64,000 bases of DNA from contig OZ244817.1 of assembly GCA_965220305.1 (NCBI GenBank), positions 620,001 through 684,000 on the forward strand. The letters are read 5' to 3'. Positions within the stretch are counted from its first letter, which is position 1, and each line of letters starts with the position of its first letter. The notes under the pieces were generated by a model. The model did no database searches. It was given only the letters and a program-made list of their open reading frames with translations, and was not told the origin of the DNA. The stretch comes from G965220305 sp965220305. Its GTDB lineage: Bacteria; Chloroflexota; Dehalococcoidia; Lucifugimonadales; UBA3495. Of this stretch, positions 55,421-64,000 are shown piece after piece. Position numbers and translations under genes: made by a program.

Positions 55421-56560
55421 ATGACAACACCCAACGACTGGGGAGAGATTTACCGGACCATTGGAGTTAGCCCGGTTATTTCAGCCGCCGGAACAGTTAC
55501 GGCCTACGGCGGCACCAAACTACGTCCTGAAGTTACGGAGGTTATGAACCAGGCCTCCCGTATCATGGTCAACATGGATGCGCTGAACCGGGCCGCCGGT
55601 CGGATTATTGCCGACGCGACGGGAGCCGAGGCCGGTTTTGTTTCCAGCGGCGCTGCTGGGGGACTGGTGCTGCAAGCTGCCGCAGTGATAGCCGGCAACG
55701 ATCCCAAGAAGATGAACCAGCTTCCCAACACCAGGGGGATGCAGAACGAAATCATCATCCACAGAAGTCACCGCTTCCCCTACGACCAGTGCTACCGGGC
55801 CATGGGCGCCCGTTTCGTAGAAATCGGCGACGGACGCCGGTGTTACCCCTGGCAGTTGGAGGCGGCTTTCACCGAGCGCACCGCCGCCGTGGCCTATCTA
55901 TTCTCTCCCTTCGTATCCCGGCGGGCCCTGCCCTTTCCCCAGGTATGCGAAATCGCCCACGCCAGGGGAGTCCCGGTGATTGTGGACGCCGCTTCTTTCA
56001 TCCCGCCCCGGGCCAATCTGCGTCGGTTCACCGCCGAGGGCGCTGACATGGTGGTCTACAGCGGCGGCAAGGCGATTCGCGGCCCCCAGGGTACGGGAGT
56101 CCTCTGCGGCAGGGCTGATCTAATTGCCGCCGCTTCGGCCAACGCCAGCCCCAACCAGTTCATCGGAAGGGGGATGAAGGTGGCTAAGGAAGAGATTGTC
56201 GGCCTAATCCACGCGCTGCAAATGTTCGTAGAAGAAGACGAGGAAGCGGAGAACCGCCGGTACCGCCAGATGTGCCGTCGTGCCGCGGACGCTTTGGCGG
56301 AAGTGCCGGGTATTGAGGTAAGCGTGGTACAGGACTCCTACGACTTTCTGATTCCCCACGCCCTCATTCACTTTACGGGGGAGGAGGCCGCAGCGCGCCA
56401 CGACCAGGTCTACAACGACCTCATCGGGGGTGACCCCTCAATATACTTGCACAATTTGGGAAACCCCGACGACCTGGCGGTTGACCCCATTAATCTGGAC
56501 GATGATGAGTTGGAGATTGTCATTCGGCGAGTTCGGGAAGCCATTCTAGCTGGGGGGTAG
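55421..56560 (+). CDS. PLP-dependent SelA-like/aminotransferase-fold enzyme (379 aa)
   Basis: Fold type I PLP enzyme of the SelA/DgaE-like group: VSPVISAAGTVTAYGGTKLR, FVSSGAAGGLVLQAAAV, PVIVDAASFIPPRANL and VVYSGGKAIRGPQGTGVLCG with the Schiff-base Lys in SGGK. Members eliminate or lyse amino acids or sugar amines (for example D-glucosaminate 6-phosphate ammonia-lyase), or make selenocysteyl-tRNA; here there is no selB or other selenium gene. ATG 55421 follows GGGGAAG. The stop is six bases before the next start, so it forms an operon with a kinase-like protein. Confidence 0.82.
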   Translation: MTTPNDWGEIYRTIGVSPVISAAGTVTAYGGTKLRPEVTEVMNQASRIMVNMDALNRAAGRIIADATGAEAGFVSSGAAGGLVLQAAAVIAGNDPKKMNQLPNTRGMQNEIIIHRSHRFPYDQCYRAMGARFVEIGDGRRCYPWQLEAAFTERTAAVAYLFSPFVSRRALPFPQVCEIAHARGVPVIVDAASFIPPRANLRRFTAEGADMVVYSGGKAIRGPQGTGVLCGRADLIAAASANASPNQFIGRGMKVAKEEIVGLIHALQMFVEEDEEAENRRYRQMCRRAADALAEVPGIEVSVVQDSYDFLIPHALIHFTGEEAAARHDQVYNDLIGGDPSIYLHNLGNPDDLAVDPINLDDDELEIVIRRVREAILAGG

Positions 56561-56565
56561 CTGTT

Positions 56566-57183
56566 ATGCCAGTAATTACGATCAACGGGCCCATCGGCAG
56601 CGGCCCCGTGGAAATTGGGCAGCGCGTTAGCCAGCAGTTGGGGATCAGCTTCGTAGACCGATTGGCGTTGGCTGAGGCGGCGAAACTTGTTGGGTCGCCG
56701 GTACAGGCTTTGATGGAGAAAGAGCAGCGCCCAAATACCTTTGGCGACCGCCTGGCGAGACTGCTGCAGGCCATGGGAACTACCGACCAGGGCTACGGCT
56801 TTTGGGCTGACGCTCTCCCGGAAACGTATACCGAGCTAACGCGGGAGTTGGCGCCCCAGGCCCGAGTTGTGAACTACAAGGCCTTCATCGAGGCGACTAC
56901 CACGGTGATTAAAGACCTGTACCGGTCCGGCGACGTTGTAATCATCGGTAGGGGAGCCAACATGATCCTCTCCGGTTCGCCAGGCGTCGTTCACATCGGC
57001 ATCCAAGCCCCGCTGGAAGTGCGAATTGAAACCATGATGCGCCGGGAACACTTCACCCGGGAAGAGGCAAAGTCCTACGTGGAGGAACTGGAGGGCCGTG
57101 GAGGACCTGGCCCCCTAGCTGCGGCTCACTCTGCTCAGAATTTCCACCCGCCATACAGGCTCGCAGAACGACTACCGGCTTGA
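56566..57183 (+). CDS. Cytidylate-kinase-like P-loop protein, C-terminus altered (205 aa)
   Basis: Cytidylate-kinase-like domain (not classical Cmk): MPVITINGPIGSGPVEIGQR, ISFVDRLALAEAAKLVG and VVIIGRGANMILSGSPGVVH with REHFTREEAKSYVEELE. The P-loop GPIGSG is followed by Pro instead of Lys, common in this subfamily. After YVEELE the sequence turns into a Gly/Pro-rich stretch (GRGGPGPLAAAHS), whereas family members continue with an aromatic-rich helix (RVAYFRKFF). A frameshift or truncation near 57090 is likely. It is coupled to the PLP enzyme. Confidence 0.68.
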   Translation: MPVITINGPIGSGPVEIGQRVSQQLGISFVDRLALAEAAKLVGSPVQALMEKEQRPNTFGDRLARLLQAMGTTDQGYGFWADALPETYTELTRELAPQARVVNYKAFIEATTTVIKDLYRSGDVVIIGRGANMILSGSPGVVHIGIQAPLEVRIETMMRREHFTREEAKSYVEELEGRGGPGPLAAAHSAQNFHPPYRLAERLPA

Positions 57184-57299
57184 ATACCCGGCTCCCCTGC
57201 CAGGGTTCGGCAGACCCCAACTGGGTCGCAGACACATCCTCGGGACACCCCGGGCTGTCCCACCCTTATCCCCCCGCCACGCTCCCGGATTCCCCCTCC

Positions 57300-57335
57300 A
57301 AATAAAAACTACCGGCCCTTAGCTGGGCCGGTAGT
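57300..57335 (-). terminator. Rho-independent terminator downstream of the NHL gene
   Basis: ACTACCGGCCC / GGGCCGGTAGT, an 11-bp perfect stem with a 6-base loop, followed on the minus strand by TTTTTATT. Confidence 0.85.
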
Positions 57336-57362
57336 ATCAAGTCTAACCTTGTCGAAACAGGT

Positions 57363-58421
57363 TTACAGGTTGAACTGGGGGTCCATGTACTTATCGTCCT
57401 TCTCGTAAACCTGGAGCCGACCGCGCATGGTGTCGCAGATGACCAGCCGATTGTTGTCCTGGTCGAAAGCGCAGGCCACAGGCATCCGGAGGTAGTTCTG
57501 GACTTCCGGCATCTTGAGACGACGGCGGGCGAAACCCATGTCCGGGTTGGCGTTGATGGATAGCTGGGCCCACTTGGACAGGCCCGAAGCGTCCCCTCGG
57601 AGGACGGCCATAGTCTTGGCATCCGCGTCGAATATGACTACCCGCTCGTTCATCCAGTCAACCACGTACACATCGCCATCCCGGTCCACGGCCACGCCGG
57701 TGGGGTGGTTGAGGTCGTTGGGGTTGACGGCAACGTGGGAGTCGAAGGTATGGGAGTAGGGAGTCCCGCCGTCGTTGGAGACGCCGGTATTCTTGCCCGA
57801 GCCGAAGGTCAAGATATGCTCGCCGTTGGTGTTGAACTTCTGAATCCGGTGGTTATTCCAGTCGGCAATGTAGATGTACCCATCGTTGTCTATGGTGATT
57901 CCCCAGGGCATATCCAGTTCGCCGGTAGCCGAACCCTTCTGGCCAAAGCCGCCCAGGTACTGGCCGTCCTTGGTGAACTTCTGGATGCGGCTGTTGAAGC
58001 TGTTGACAATCCAAAGATTATTGTCGGCGTCGAAGACCATACCGGACGGGCCATTCAACTGGCCCTCGCCCTCGCCGGCCTCGCCCCAGGTCTTGATGAG
58101 GTTGCCGTCGTTGTCGAAGACCGTGATGCGGTTCAGCCACTCGTCGGCGGTATAGACATTTCCTTCTTGGTCCAGGGCCACCGAGGTGAGATAGGTGAAC
58201 TGTCCCTCTTCCTCACCGCCGCGCCCGAACTCGGTGATGAAATCCTCATTAACGGTTGCCTTGGTGATGCGCGTGCTGGAGCGGTTGGCGACGAACAATA
58301 CGCCATCCTTGCCCAGGGCCACGCCAACGGGCTGGGTGAAGCCCATGCCAGCCCCACCTCTCCGACCTACGTAGTGGCTGTACTGCCAACAACGTCCAGG
58401 AGCTACTGTAATTTCAGCCAT
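57363..58421 (-). CDS. NHL-repeat beta-propeller protein (352 aa)
   Basis: Five or six NHL repeats read directly: FTQPVGVALGKDGVLFVANR, LTSVALDQEGNVYTADEWLN RITVFDNDG, NGPSGMVFDADNNLWIVNSF, DMPWGITIDNDGYIYIADWN and HPTGVAVDRDGDVYVVDWMN. It has no signal peptide, so secretion by the usual routes is not obvious. It is the last gene of a minus-strand run with DUF1501 and DUF1800 genes, which often accompany surface or particle-type proteins. GAGGAGGAC before ATG 58421 is a strong ribosome site. Function unknown. Confidence 0.85.
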   Translation of the reverse strand: MAEITVAPGRCWQYSHYVGRRGGAGMGFTQPVGVALGKDGVLFVANRSSTRITKATVNEDFITEFGRGGEEEGQFTYLTSVALDQEGNVYTADEWLNRITVFDNDGNLIKTWGEAGEGEGQLNGPSGMVFDADNNLWIVNSFNSRIQKFTKDGQYLGGFGQKGSATGELDMPWGITIDNDGYIYIADWNNHRIQKFNTNGEHILTFGSGKNTGVSNDGGTPYSHTFDSHVAVNPNDLNHPTGVAVDRDGDVYVVDWMNERVVIFDADAKTMAVLRGDASGLSKWAQLSINANPDMGFARRRLKMPEVQNYLRMPVACAFDQDNNRLVICDTMRGRLQVYEKDDKYMDPQFNL

Positions 58422-58486
58422 CTGTTTAGTCCTCCTCGTGCTTCGATGTCATATTGGGCATGACAAGCGCCCATTTCTTGACCGGT

Positions 58487-58520
58487 AGCCGAAGGGGCCT
58501 GTCGGTCCCTTCGGCTTTTT
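58487..58520 (+). terminator. Stem-loop between the NHL and DUF1501 genes
   Basis: AGCCGAAGGG / CCCTTCGGCT with a 10-base loop. A T-run follows only on the plus strand, so for the minus-strand genes it may act as an attenuating hairpin. Confidence 0.5.
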
Positions 58521-58539
58521 CCTATAGATGCAAGCTGGT

Positions 58540-59670
58540 TTACTTCAGGACCGAGAGCTTCTCGAAGTTGCCGCCCACGATGGGGTTGGCGTCCAGGCCG
58601 AACCAGTCTTCCACTATGGTGCTGTAGCCTCCGCGGAAGTCGTAGTTGGGCACCAGGTCGCCCTGTTCCAGGTCCTCGTTCTTCCGCGACGGGTACTCTC
58701 CGTACAGGCCACCCTGCACCGGGTCCCCGATGTAGAAGGTCGCGCCCGCAGCGCCGTGATCCGTGCCCGACCCGTTGTCGTGCACCCGACGGCCAAACTC
58801 GGAGAACAGGTACATCACCACGTTCTCTCCCGTGCCGTGCTCCTTCAGGTCCTGGAAGAAGGCCGAGATGCTCTCGGAGACTTCCTTCCACAGTACCGGG
58901 TGACCCGCCATCTCCCCCGCATGGGTGTCAAAGCTGGCGTGCTGGGTGTAGAACACCCGCGTCCCCAGGTCCGCCAGGTACACCTGGGCAATGTCCCGAA
59001 GGTGCATCGCGATCGGCGAGTTCGGGTACTCCACGTTGGAACTGTACCGCTCCGGCGCTACCTTCACGATGTCCGCGCCCACCATGGCGTCGGTGCCCGT
59101 GGAGCGCAGGTAGTCGTTGACGAAGCTCCCGCCCACCGTGGGCGAGTACATCCGCGAGAACAGGTCCAACGCCTTGGCCCGCTGGTCCTGGTCGCTGATC
59201 CCCGTCAGCAGTCCGTAGGTGCCCAGGTCGGCTATCGCCGCTACCGGAACTCCCGGCACCGCCAGCGCCCGCGGCAGCCCGTGTCCAAAGTTGATGGCCG
59301 TCAGTACGTTCTCTTTGTTCGGGTCCAGTTCCCGGGCCAGCCGCCCCGCCCAGCCTTCCGTTCCTACCTTGTCCGGCTCGCAGGTGTGCCAGATGTCCAT
59401 GCTGCGGAAGTGGCTCCGCGGCGAGTTGGCGTAGCCAACCCCGGGTACGATGGCGACCTTGCCCTGGTCGTACAGTTCCTTAATGGGGCCCATGGTCGGC
59501 ATCAACCCGATTTCGCCGTTGATCTTGATGATGTCTTCCTGTTCGTACTTCACCACCGGCCGGTTGTCCTGGTACAGCGGGTCGGTGTAGGGGATTACCG
59601 TATTGAAGAAGTCGTTGCCGCCGGTTAGCTGCAGCACGACTACGACCGGGTCTTTCTTGGTAGAAGTCAT
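58540..59670 (-). CDS. DUF1501 domain protein (376 aa)
   Basis: Sulfatase-like fold of the DUF1501 family: VVVLQLTGGNDFFNTVIPYT, PGVGYANSPRSHFRSMDIWH, VFYTQHASFDTHAGEMAGHP and YLFSEFGRRVHDNGSGTDHG AAG, which holds the likely metal-binding residues. The Tat signal usual in this family is absent: it begins MTSTKKDPVVVV. It lies 44 bases behind the DUF1800 gene in the standard DUF1800-DUF1501 pair. AGGAGAG upstream fixes the start. The role in the cell is not established for the family. Confidence 0.88.
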   Translation of the reverse strand: MTSTKKDPVVVVLQLTGGNDFFNTVIPYTDPLYQDNRPVVKYEQEDIIKINGEIGLMPTMGPIKELYDQGKVAIVPGVGYANSPRSHFRSMDIWHTCEPDKVGTEGWAGRLARELDPNKENVLTAINFGHGLPRALAVPGVPVAAIADLGTYGLLTGISDQDQRAKALDLFSRMYSPTVGGSFVNDYLRSTGTDAMVGADIVKVAPERYSSNVEYPNSPIAMHLRDIAQVYLADLGTRVFYTQHASFDTHAGEMAGHPVLWKEVSESISAFFQDLKEHGTGENVVMYLFSEFGRRVHDNGSGTDHGAAGATFYIGDPVQGGLYGEYPSRKNEDLEQGDLVPNYDFRGGYSTIVEDWFGLDANPIVGGNFEKLSVLK

Positions 59671-59714
59671 GTCTCTTCTCTCCTAAAAGCGTTGGGATTC
59701 TCGGGGCTGCCCGC

Positions 59715-61115
59715 TTAGCCGAATTGGTACTCGGTGGTGGCCCCGATCAAGGCCATGGTCTCGCCGATGCGCGTGGCGGCGTTCTCTTCGTTGTTCCAGT
59801 CCAGGTTGCCACCTGCCCGGATGTTCTCCAGCAGTTGCTCCCGGGTATCGTCGCTCAGTTCGACAAATCCCAGGTGGTCCAGGCAGGCTCCCAGGAGCTG
59901 GTCCGGAGTGGAAGCGCCCTCAGCCTTGATGTACTGAACGATATTCTGCATGCCCGGCAGGCTCATGTTGGCCACCCGGTCGGCGACGAAGTTGATGCGG
60001 GCCAGCAGCGAGCCGCTGTTGATCCACTCGTGACCCGTCTGCCAGCCTTCCACGCTGGGGGGATTCAGCAGGGCCTGGCCCATATAGGTGGGCTCAGGAC
60101 CGATTTCGCTAATCTTCGGGTCCGGGAATTGATTGGTGCCAACCATCTTCAAGGTTCCCGCTACTACTTCAGCAGGGCTCTTGATCTTGGCGAAGCGGGC
60201 GTTCTTGAAGAAATCGGAGTGCAACATTACCCGCAGCACGGCCTTCATCTCATAGCCGGAGTCGATGAAAGCGTCCACCATCATTTCCAGGGCTTCCTCG
60301 TCCGGGGAAGGCTCGATGGTCCAGGCCGGTACTTGCACGTCGTCGGCGACGAAGAAGTTGTACAGGTGGCGGCAGATGAAGCGGGCCGTGGCCGGCTGCT
60401 GCACCACGATGTCGATGATGTCCTCGCCGTTCAAGTTCCCGGTCTCGCCCAGGAAGGTCTTCTCTCCGTCGTCATGGTCCTCGGCCAGGTACTCAAACCG
60501 CCAGGGGAAGCGACCGAACGGCTGACGCGGATGCTTGGCCTGGATGGTCCAGCCGGTGAAGGCGCGGGAAGCTTCCCGTACGTCCACTTCGGTGTAGTTG
60601 CTGACGCCCATGGAGAAGAGCTCCAACAGCTCCCGTCCCCAGTTCTCGTTGACGGCGTCCCGGTGGTTCTCGTTGTTGTCCAGCCAGAATATCATGGCCG
60701 GGTTCTTGGACACTTCTACCAGCAGTTCCCGGTAGTTGCCCATGCCGTACTTTCGCAGCATAACCAACTGCTCCAGCATCTGGTCACAGTTGTCAACTTT
60801 GTTGTTGCCGGTGGCGAAGACATGGTGCCAGAACAGCGCCATCTTCTCTTCCAGCGGCCGCTGGGTGGTGATCATGTGGAACATCCAGTTGAACTGGCCG
60901 GGGATAGCGCCGCCGCCAGGCAGCAAACAAGCAGGCTGGTAACGGAGCAGCATGGCAGTCTTACCCGCCGAGTGTTCAACCGGGGGGTCGATGAGTTCTT
61001 CCACGGTAGCATCGTAGCCCTTGGCCACGTACTCTTCCAATTCGGCTCGGCTTGCCCCGAATCCGGTACGGCGCATCAGGTGCGCCATTAGCGCGAGGTC
61101 TTCCTTCTTGGACAT
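59715..61115 (-). CDS. DUF1800 domain protein (466 aa)
   Basis: MSKKEDLALMAHLMRRTGFG ASRAELEEYVAKGYDATVEE LI is the DUF1800 start, followed by EKMALFWHHVFATGNNKVDN, NENWGRELLELFSMGVSNYT and EASRAFTGWTI, all family motifs. It lacks a signal peptide. AGGAGGTG at the right distance selects ATG 61115; the frame upstream (to 61652) is open but its sequence is unlike protein. First gene of a run with DUF1501 and NHL genes, which may assemble together. Function not established. Confidence 0.88.
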   Translation of the reverse strand: MSKKEDLALMAHLMRRTGFGASRAELEEYVAKGYDATVEELIDPPVEHSAGKTAMLLRYQPACLLPGGGAIPGQFNWMFHMITTQRPLEEKMALFWHHVFATGNNKVDNCDQMLEQLVMLRKYGMGNYRELLVEVSKNPAMIFWLDNNENHRDAVNENWGRELLELFSMGVSNYTEVDVREASRAFTGWTIQAKHPRQPFGRFPWRFEYLAEDHDDGEKTFLGETGNLNGEDIIDIVVQQPATARFICRHLYNFFVADDVQVPAWTIEPSPDEEALEMMVDAFIDSGYEMKAVLRVMLHSDFFKNARFAKIKSPAEVVAGTLKMVGTNQFPDPKISEIGPEPTYMGQALLNPPSVEGWQTGHEWINSGSLLARINFVADRVANMSLPGMQNIVQYIKAEGASTPDQLLGACLDHLGFVELSDDTREQLLENIRAGGNLDWNNEENAATRIGETMALIGATTEYQFG

Positions 61116-61164
61116 CCAAACACCTCCTTCTTTTGTGTCTAACTTATATGCGAAAGTGACCCAA

Positions 61165-61193
61165 ATTATAACCCTTATTCCGCTAGGGAGTAA
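61165..61193 (-). promoter_or_regulatory. Likely promoter of the DUF1800-DUF1501-NHL run
   Basis: TATAAT (61170-61165) with TTACTC (61193-61188) 17 bases further upstream. The -35 box is a weak match and the -10 box is perfect. Confidence 0.6.
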
Positions 61194-61420
61194 GGTTTTC
61201 CCTGGACAGTATAACACTACCCGACAACATACTCTATCACCACAGCGGCACGGGCGGAAATGTGTCCAAAACAGGTCGGGAGGGTTACCGATTCCAGAGC
61301 GCGGCCCTAGCTCTGGTTGGCGCGCGCCAGGCCAATTCGGACAAAAGTTCGTTGCAATCAGACTACGGGCATTCACCCGGCTACCGGGGCCCTCCGTGGT
61401 CGGAACGCGTTGGGCCCGCG

Positions 61421-62890
61421 CTATTGTTTTCCCCCAATAGCCAGGAGGCGACCGTCGGCAGTGGCCACGTAGATAGTGTTCCCCGACACGACCGGGTTGC
61501 CGGATACCGCACCCCCAACTTCGTACTCCCACTCCACTTCGCCGTTGTGGGCATCCAGCCCCGCCACGACGCCCTCGGCGGTCCCCACCAGGACGGTATC
61601 TCCCGCGACGGTTGGGCCGGTGCTGATTTCGGCGTCCAACTCCGCGCTCCACCGGGGGTCCCCGGATTCGGCAAATCGGGCAAATACTTTGCCCTGGTTG
61701 TTGGTCGCGTAGACATTGTCATGGGCCACCGCGGGCGTGTTGGTGATGCTGCCCCCAAGCGCCCTGGACCAGATACTGCCCTTCTGCAGGGGCCTCTGCG
61801 TGATAACCTGCCAAACGTACAGATTTATCTTGACCTTCCAGAGAGGGCGTTCCAAGGGGTATGACTGGGCCAGGCGGTCTATGGCCCACAGGCGTCCACC
61901 GTCGGAGGTCAAAAATACCCGGTCTCCGCTGATTACCGGCCCGGTGCCAAAGCGATTGGCGCCGGTGTCGTAATAGAGGCGTCCCCTGCCGGTGGTGGCG
62001 TCAATCACATCTATGCGGCTGCTCTGCGACACCAACACCACCGTATTCTCCCAATAGGCGGCGGCGGAAACGACCCAGTCATCGGTGGAAAAAGTCCATA
62101 GTTCCGAGCCGTCCACCACGTCGAAGGCATGTAGTTTGCTATCACCGGCCCCAACAAACAGCACACCCTCGGCCACCAGCGGAGACGCATAAATGGGGTC
62201 CTTCAAGTCGATGCGCCAGGCCAGGTTTCCCGTGTCCTTATTCAGGGCCGCCAAGACACCAGTGCGGAAACAAAAAATCGCCAGTCCGCCGGCAACGGCA
62301 GGACTTGACGCGGCGGGCACTCCTTCCCGGTGCTCCCAGGCGACGCTTCCAGTCTCCCGGTCCAACGCCAGGGCTCGTCCATCTTCAGTGCCGATGTAAA
62401 CAAGATTGCCTACCACCGCAGGCGGATTGAGAGGATCACTGGGCCCGGAGAAGGTCCAGCGTAAACTGCCGGGAATGGGAGATTGCTCCGGGGAGAACCC
62501 GGTATTCCCGGAAGTCCGCCCACCCTGGGCCCAGGCTTGGGAATGGGAAACGGCGCTAATATCGGTGGAAGGCTTTGGTGGGTCGATGCCCAGGTTGAAG
62601 AATTCCACCAGCCACCAGAATAGCAGCGCCAGCACCAGGACCAGGGGAACGCCAATGCGTACGGACCGGCTGCGGAGGAACCTTATCTTGCTCAGGAGGC
62701 GGATGCGCTCGGCGTCGCCCCGAGTAACCGTGGCCAGGGCCGAAAAGGAGGCACAGACCTGGCACCTTATGGTGCCTTCGATGGGATTGATGTGACCGCA
62801 ACTGCGGCAAAGGAGTACATCCTCATCGGAGTCCTCTCCCAACTTGAACAGCTTGCCCCAAAGTGACGTCAAAATTGCTATTCCAAACAT
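61421..62890 (-). CDS. Membrane-anchored zinc-ribbon / PQQ-like beta-propeller protein (489 aa)
   Basis: A zinc ribbon (LLCRSCGHINPIEGTIRCQVC, about 27-47) is followed by a transmembrane helix (RIGVPLVLVLALLFWWLVEF, about 77-97) and a ~380-residue PQQ/BamB-like propeller: GNLVYIGTEDGRALALDRET GSVAWEHREG, EGVLFVGAGDSKLHAFDVVD GSELWTF, DTVLVGTAEGVVAGLDAHNG EVEWEYEV, NTIYVATADGRLLAIGG. The ribbon should face the cytosol and the propeller the outside. No enzymatic residues are apparent, so a scaffold or sensing role fits. It is upstream of and on the same strand as the DUF1800 run, but has its own long gap. Confidence 0.85.
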   Translation of the reverse strand: MFGIAILTSLWGKLFKLGEDSDEDVLLCRSCGHINPIEGTIRCQVCASFSALATVTRGDAERIRLLSKIRFLRSRSVRIGVPLVLVLALLFWWLVEFFNLGIDPPKPSTDISAVSHSQAWAQGGRTSGNTGFSPEQSPIPGSLRWTFSGPSDPLNPPAVVGNLVYIGTEDGRALALDRETGSVAWEHREGVPAASSPAVAGGLAIFCFRTGVLAALNKDTGNLAWRIDLKDPIYASPLVAEGVLFVGAGDSKLHAFDVVDGSELWTFSTDDWVVSAAAYWENTVVLVSQSSRIDVIDATTGRGRLYYDTGANRFGTGPVISGDRVFLTSDGGRLWAIDRLAQSYPLERPLWKVKINLYVWQVITQRPLQKGSIWSRALGGSITNTPAVAHDNVYATNNQGKVFARFAESGDPRWSAELDAEISTGPTVAGDTVLVGTAEGVVAGLDAHNGEVEWEYEVGGAVSGNPVVSGNTIYVATADGRLLAIGGKQ

Positions 62891-63124
62891 TCCAGTTATC
62901 TTCTCTTCAGGGCAATCCAGACTGGGAGGAAGGGCACTTGAGGGTCAGCGCGCAGACTGACTATCGAATTGGCTGCTTGGCGCTTAACCCGCAAATGGGG
63001 ACGATTTCTCCGTGAATGGATTTTAACCCGGCTAAACCCGGTGTCAAGGTTAGGCGCTGACGGGACACCGGTTCTAAGGGCGGGGCGTCGCGCCGTCTCG
63101 CGGGCAGTGGATACCGGCGCCTGT

Positions 63125-64000
63125 TTAATCGGAGCCGGCTTGGTCGCCATCAATCGCGTCGGTCAAAAACTGCTCAAATTCAGGGTCGTAACCTGCAAGC
63201 CAGCCCAGTTCCACCTGTTGGTCCAAGGGAACAACCGCCGGTGTGCCGGCTCCCTCCAGCTTCTCCCCGATGACCCCGTCGTCGCGTAGCCGTTGGACCT
63301 CCGCCAAGTCCAGGCCCAGCACTTGGCCCAGCACGAACTCGTTGGCCTCTCCCAGCATGGGGGCCCCTGACCTTATTTGCACCGAGTTTCCCGAGAGCCT
63401 CCAGCCGCGGCTGACGTACTCCCGGCGACCCAGGCCGGTCTCCGGCGGGTGCTCCGCCTTCTCGAAAAAGCCCCGAGACCGCAGGTGAGGATCGGCCAGA
63501 AGTTGTTTGCCGTTCAGCACCGGCCCGGCGGGAATACCCTGGGCCTGAAGCTCCCGCATCGCTTCGTAATGGGCGCGGCTGGAGGTCCACCGGGCGACGA
63601 TGGTGTCCAACTCATCCTGGCGCTGGTGGCGGGCCAGGGAATCGGCGAAGCGCGCATCGCCGGCCAACTCGGGTTGACCGATAACCCGGCAAAAGCGCTG
63701 CCACTCGGTATCGTCTCGTACTGCCAGCGTTACCCACTGGTCATCCCCGGCGCAGGGGTAGCAGCCGTGGGGGGCCATGAACGAGTGGCGGTTACCCCAG
63801 CGTTGTGTGCGCCGCCCGTTGAAAGCAAAATCCAGCAACCCCGCGCCAACAAACGTAACTCCCACCTGGTACATTGCCAGGTCAACCCACATTCCTTGCC
63901 CGGTCCGAGCCCGGTGGAATAGGGAAGCCATTACGGCGGCCTGGGCGGTCCAACTGGCCAAGAAGTCGGTATAGGAGTTGGCAATCTTGTTGGGGACTGT
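63125..64000 (-). CDS. Type III CoA-transferase (CaiB/BaiF family), 5' end cut by window edge
   Basis: The frame is open to the right edge; the visible part begins TVPNKIANSYTDFLASWTAQ and continues AAVMASLFHRARTGQGMWVD LAMYQ, which is the usual CaiB/BaiF central segment after the active-site Asp. RWGNRHSFMAPHGCYPCAGD and PAGPVLNGKQLLADPHLRSR GFF are also characteristic. It exchanges CoA between an acyl-CoA and a free acid. The substrate is unknown, but it fits the many CoA-handling genes here. The first ~100 residues lie outside the window. Confidence 0.88.
   Translation of the reverse strand, partial: TVPNKIANSYTDFLASWTAQAAVMASLFHRARTGQGMWVDLAMYQVGVTFVGAGLLDFAFNGRRTQRWGNRHSFMAPHGCYPCAGDDQWVTLAVRDDTEWQRFCRVIGQPELAGDARFADSLARHQRQDELDTIVARWTSSRAHYEAMRELQAQGIPAGPVLNGKQLLADPHLRSRGFFEKAEHPPETGLGRREYVSRGWRLSGNSVQIRSGAPMLGEANEFVLGQVLGLDLAEVQRLRDDGVIGEKLEGAGTPAVVPLDQQVELGWLAGYDPEFEQFLTDAIDGDQAGSD

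Noticed and set aside
61116..61652. N-terminal extension of DUF1800 by 179 residues
   Set aside because: Arg/Gly/Pro-rich with no homology; it overlaps the propeller gene and includes the promoter; ATG 61115 has a perfect ribosome site.

Overview
The window reads as a chromosomal segment of a GC-rich bacterium, most plausibly a member of the Chloroflexota (Dehalococcoidia / SAR202-like). This is inferred from the gene repertoire: several luciferase-type flavin monooxygenases, thiolase-like and VOC proteins, a type III CoA-transferase, and DUF1501/DUF1800 and NHL/PQQ propeller proteins. A 16S rRNA gene that stands alone, with its own promoter and terminator and no 23S or 5S beside it, agrees with this. 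No alignment was run, so the placement is provisional.

Layout. 1-14.2 kb is a catabolic block: an HMG-CoA-lyase-like gene cut by the left edge, an alpha/beta hydrolase, a VOC protein, a benzoylformate-decarboxylase-like ThDP enzyme, a GatC-like small protein, two amidases, a thiolase with its OB-fold/zinc-ribbon partner, a second VOC protein and a luciferase-like monooxygenase. A mazEF-type toxin-antitoxin pair sits inside this block. Its toxin gene is split by a 1,096-bp element with perfect 24-bp inverted ends and an exact 8-bp target duplication, which encodes an HNH/winged-helix protein and no recognisable transposase. 14.4-28.3 kb is housekeeping: pyruvate kinase, a lipoprotein, glutamate synthase (gltB-gltD), rsfS, ndk and a tsaB-tsaE-thiL cluster containing a 1,316-bp tandem duplication that leaves one good and one truncated copy each of tsaE and thiL.

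28.3-45.8 kb is accessory and decaying. It holds a HepT/MNT-type pair whose nucleotidyltransferase has lost its catalytic signature, a DUF433 stub, a J-domain gene separated from its beta-rich continuation by a frameshift at a six-base homopolymer, and a zinc-ribbon gene with a frameshift and an in-frame stop. The solitary 16S gene and tRNA-Asp follow, then remnants of fic, an IS5-type transposase, a TolB-like propeller and a tyrosine recombinase. Two identical 1,435-bp IS701-type insertion sequences lie in opposite orientation around a methyltransferase, an IS630 remnant and tRNA-Val. Their outer flanks share CTAG, so the whole may be a composite transposon.

45.8-64 kb is mostly minus strand: a large lipoprotein with a metzincin-type zinc motif, gamma-glutamyltranspeptidase, a second luciferase-like monooxygenase, a nitroreductase, a thiolase-like protein without the usual cysteine, a SelA-like PLP enzyme followed by a cytidylate-kinase-like protein, then NHL, DUF1501, DUF1800 and zinc-ribbon/PQQ-propeller genes, and a CaiB/BaiF CoA-transferase cut by the right edge. 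Short palindromic repeats with inverted ends are scattered through the intergenic regions. No CRISPR array, prophage or replication origin was seen.
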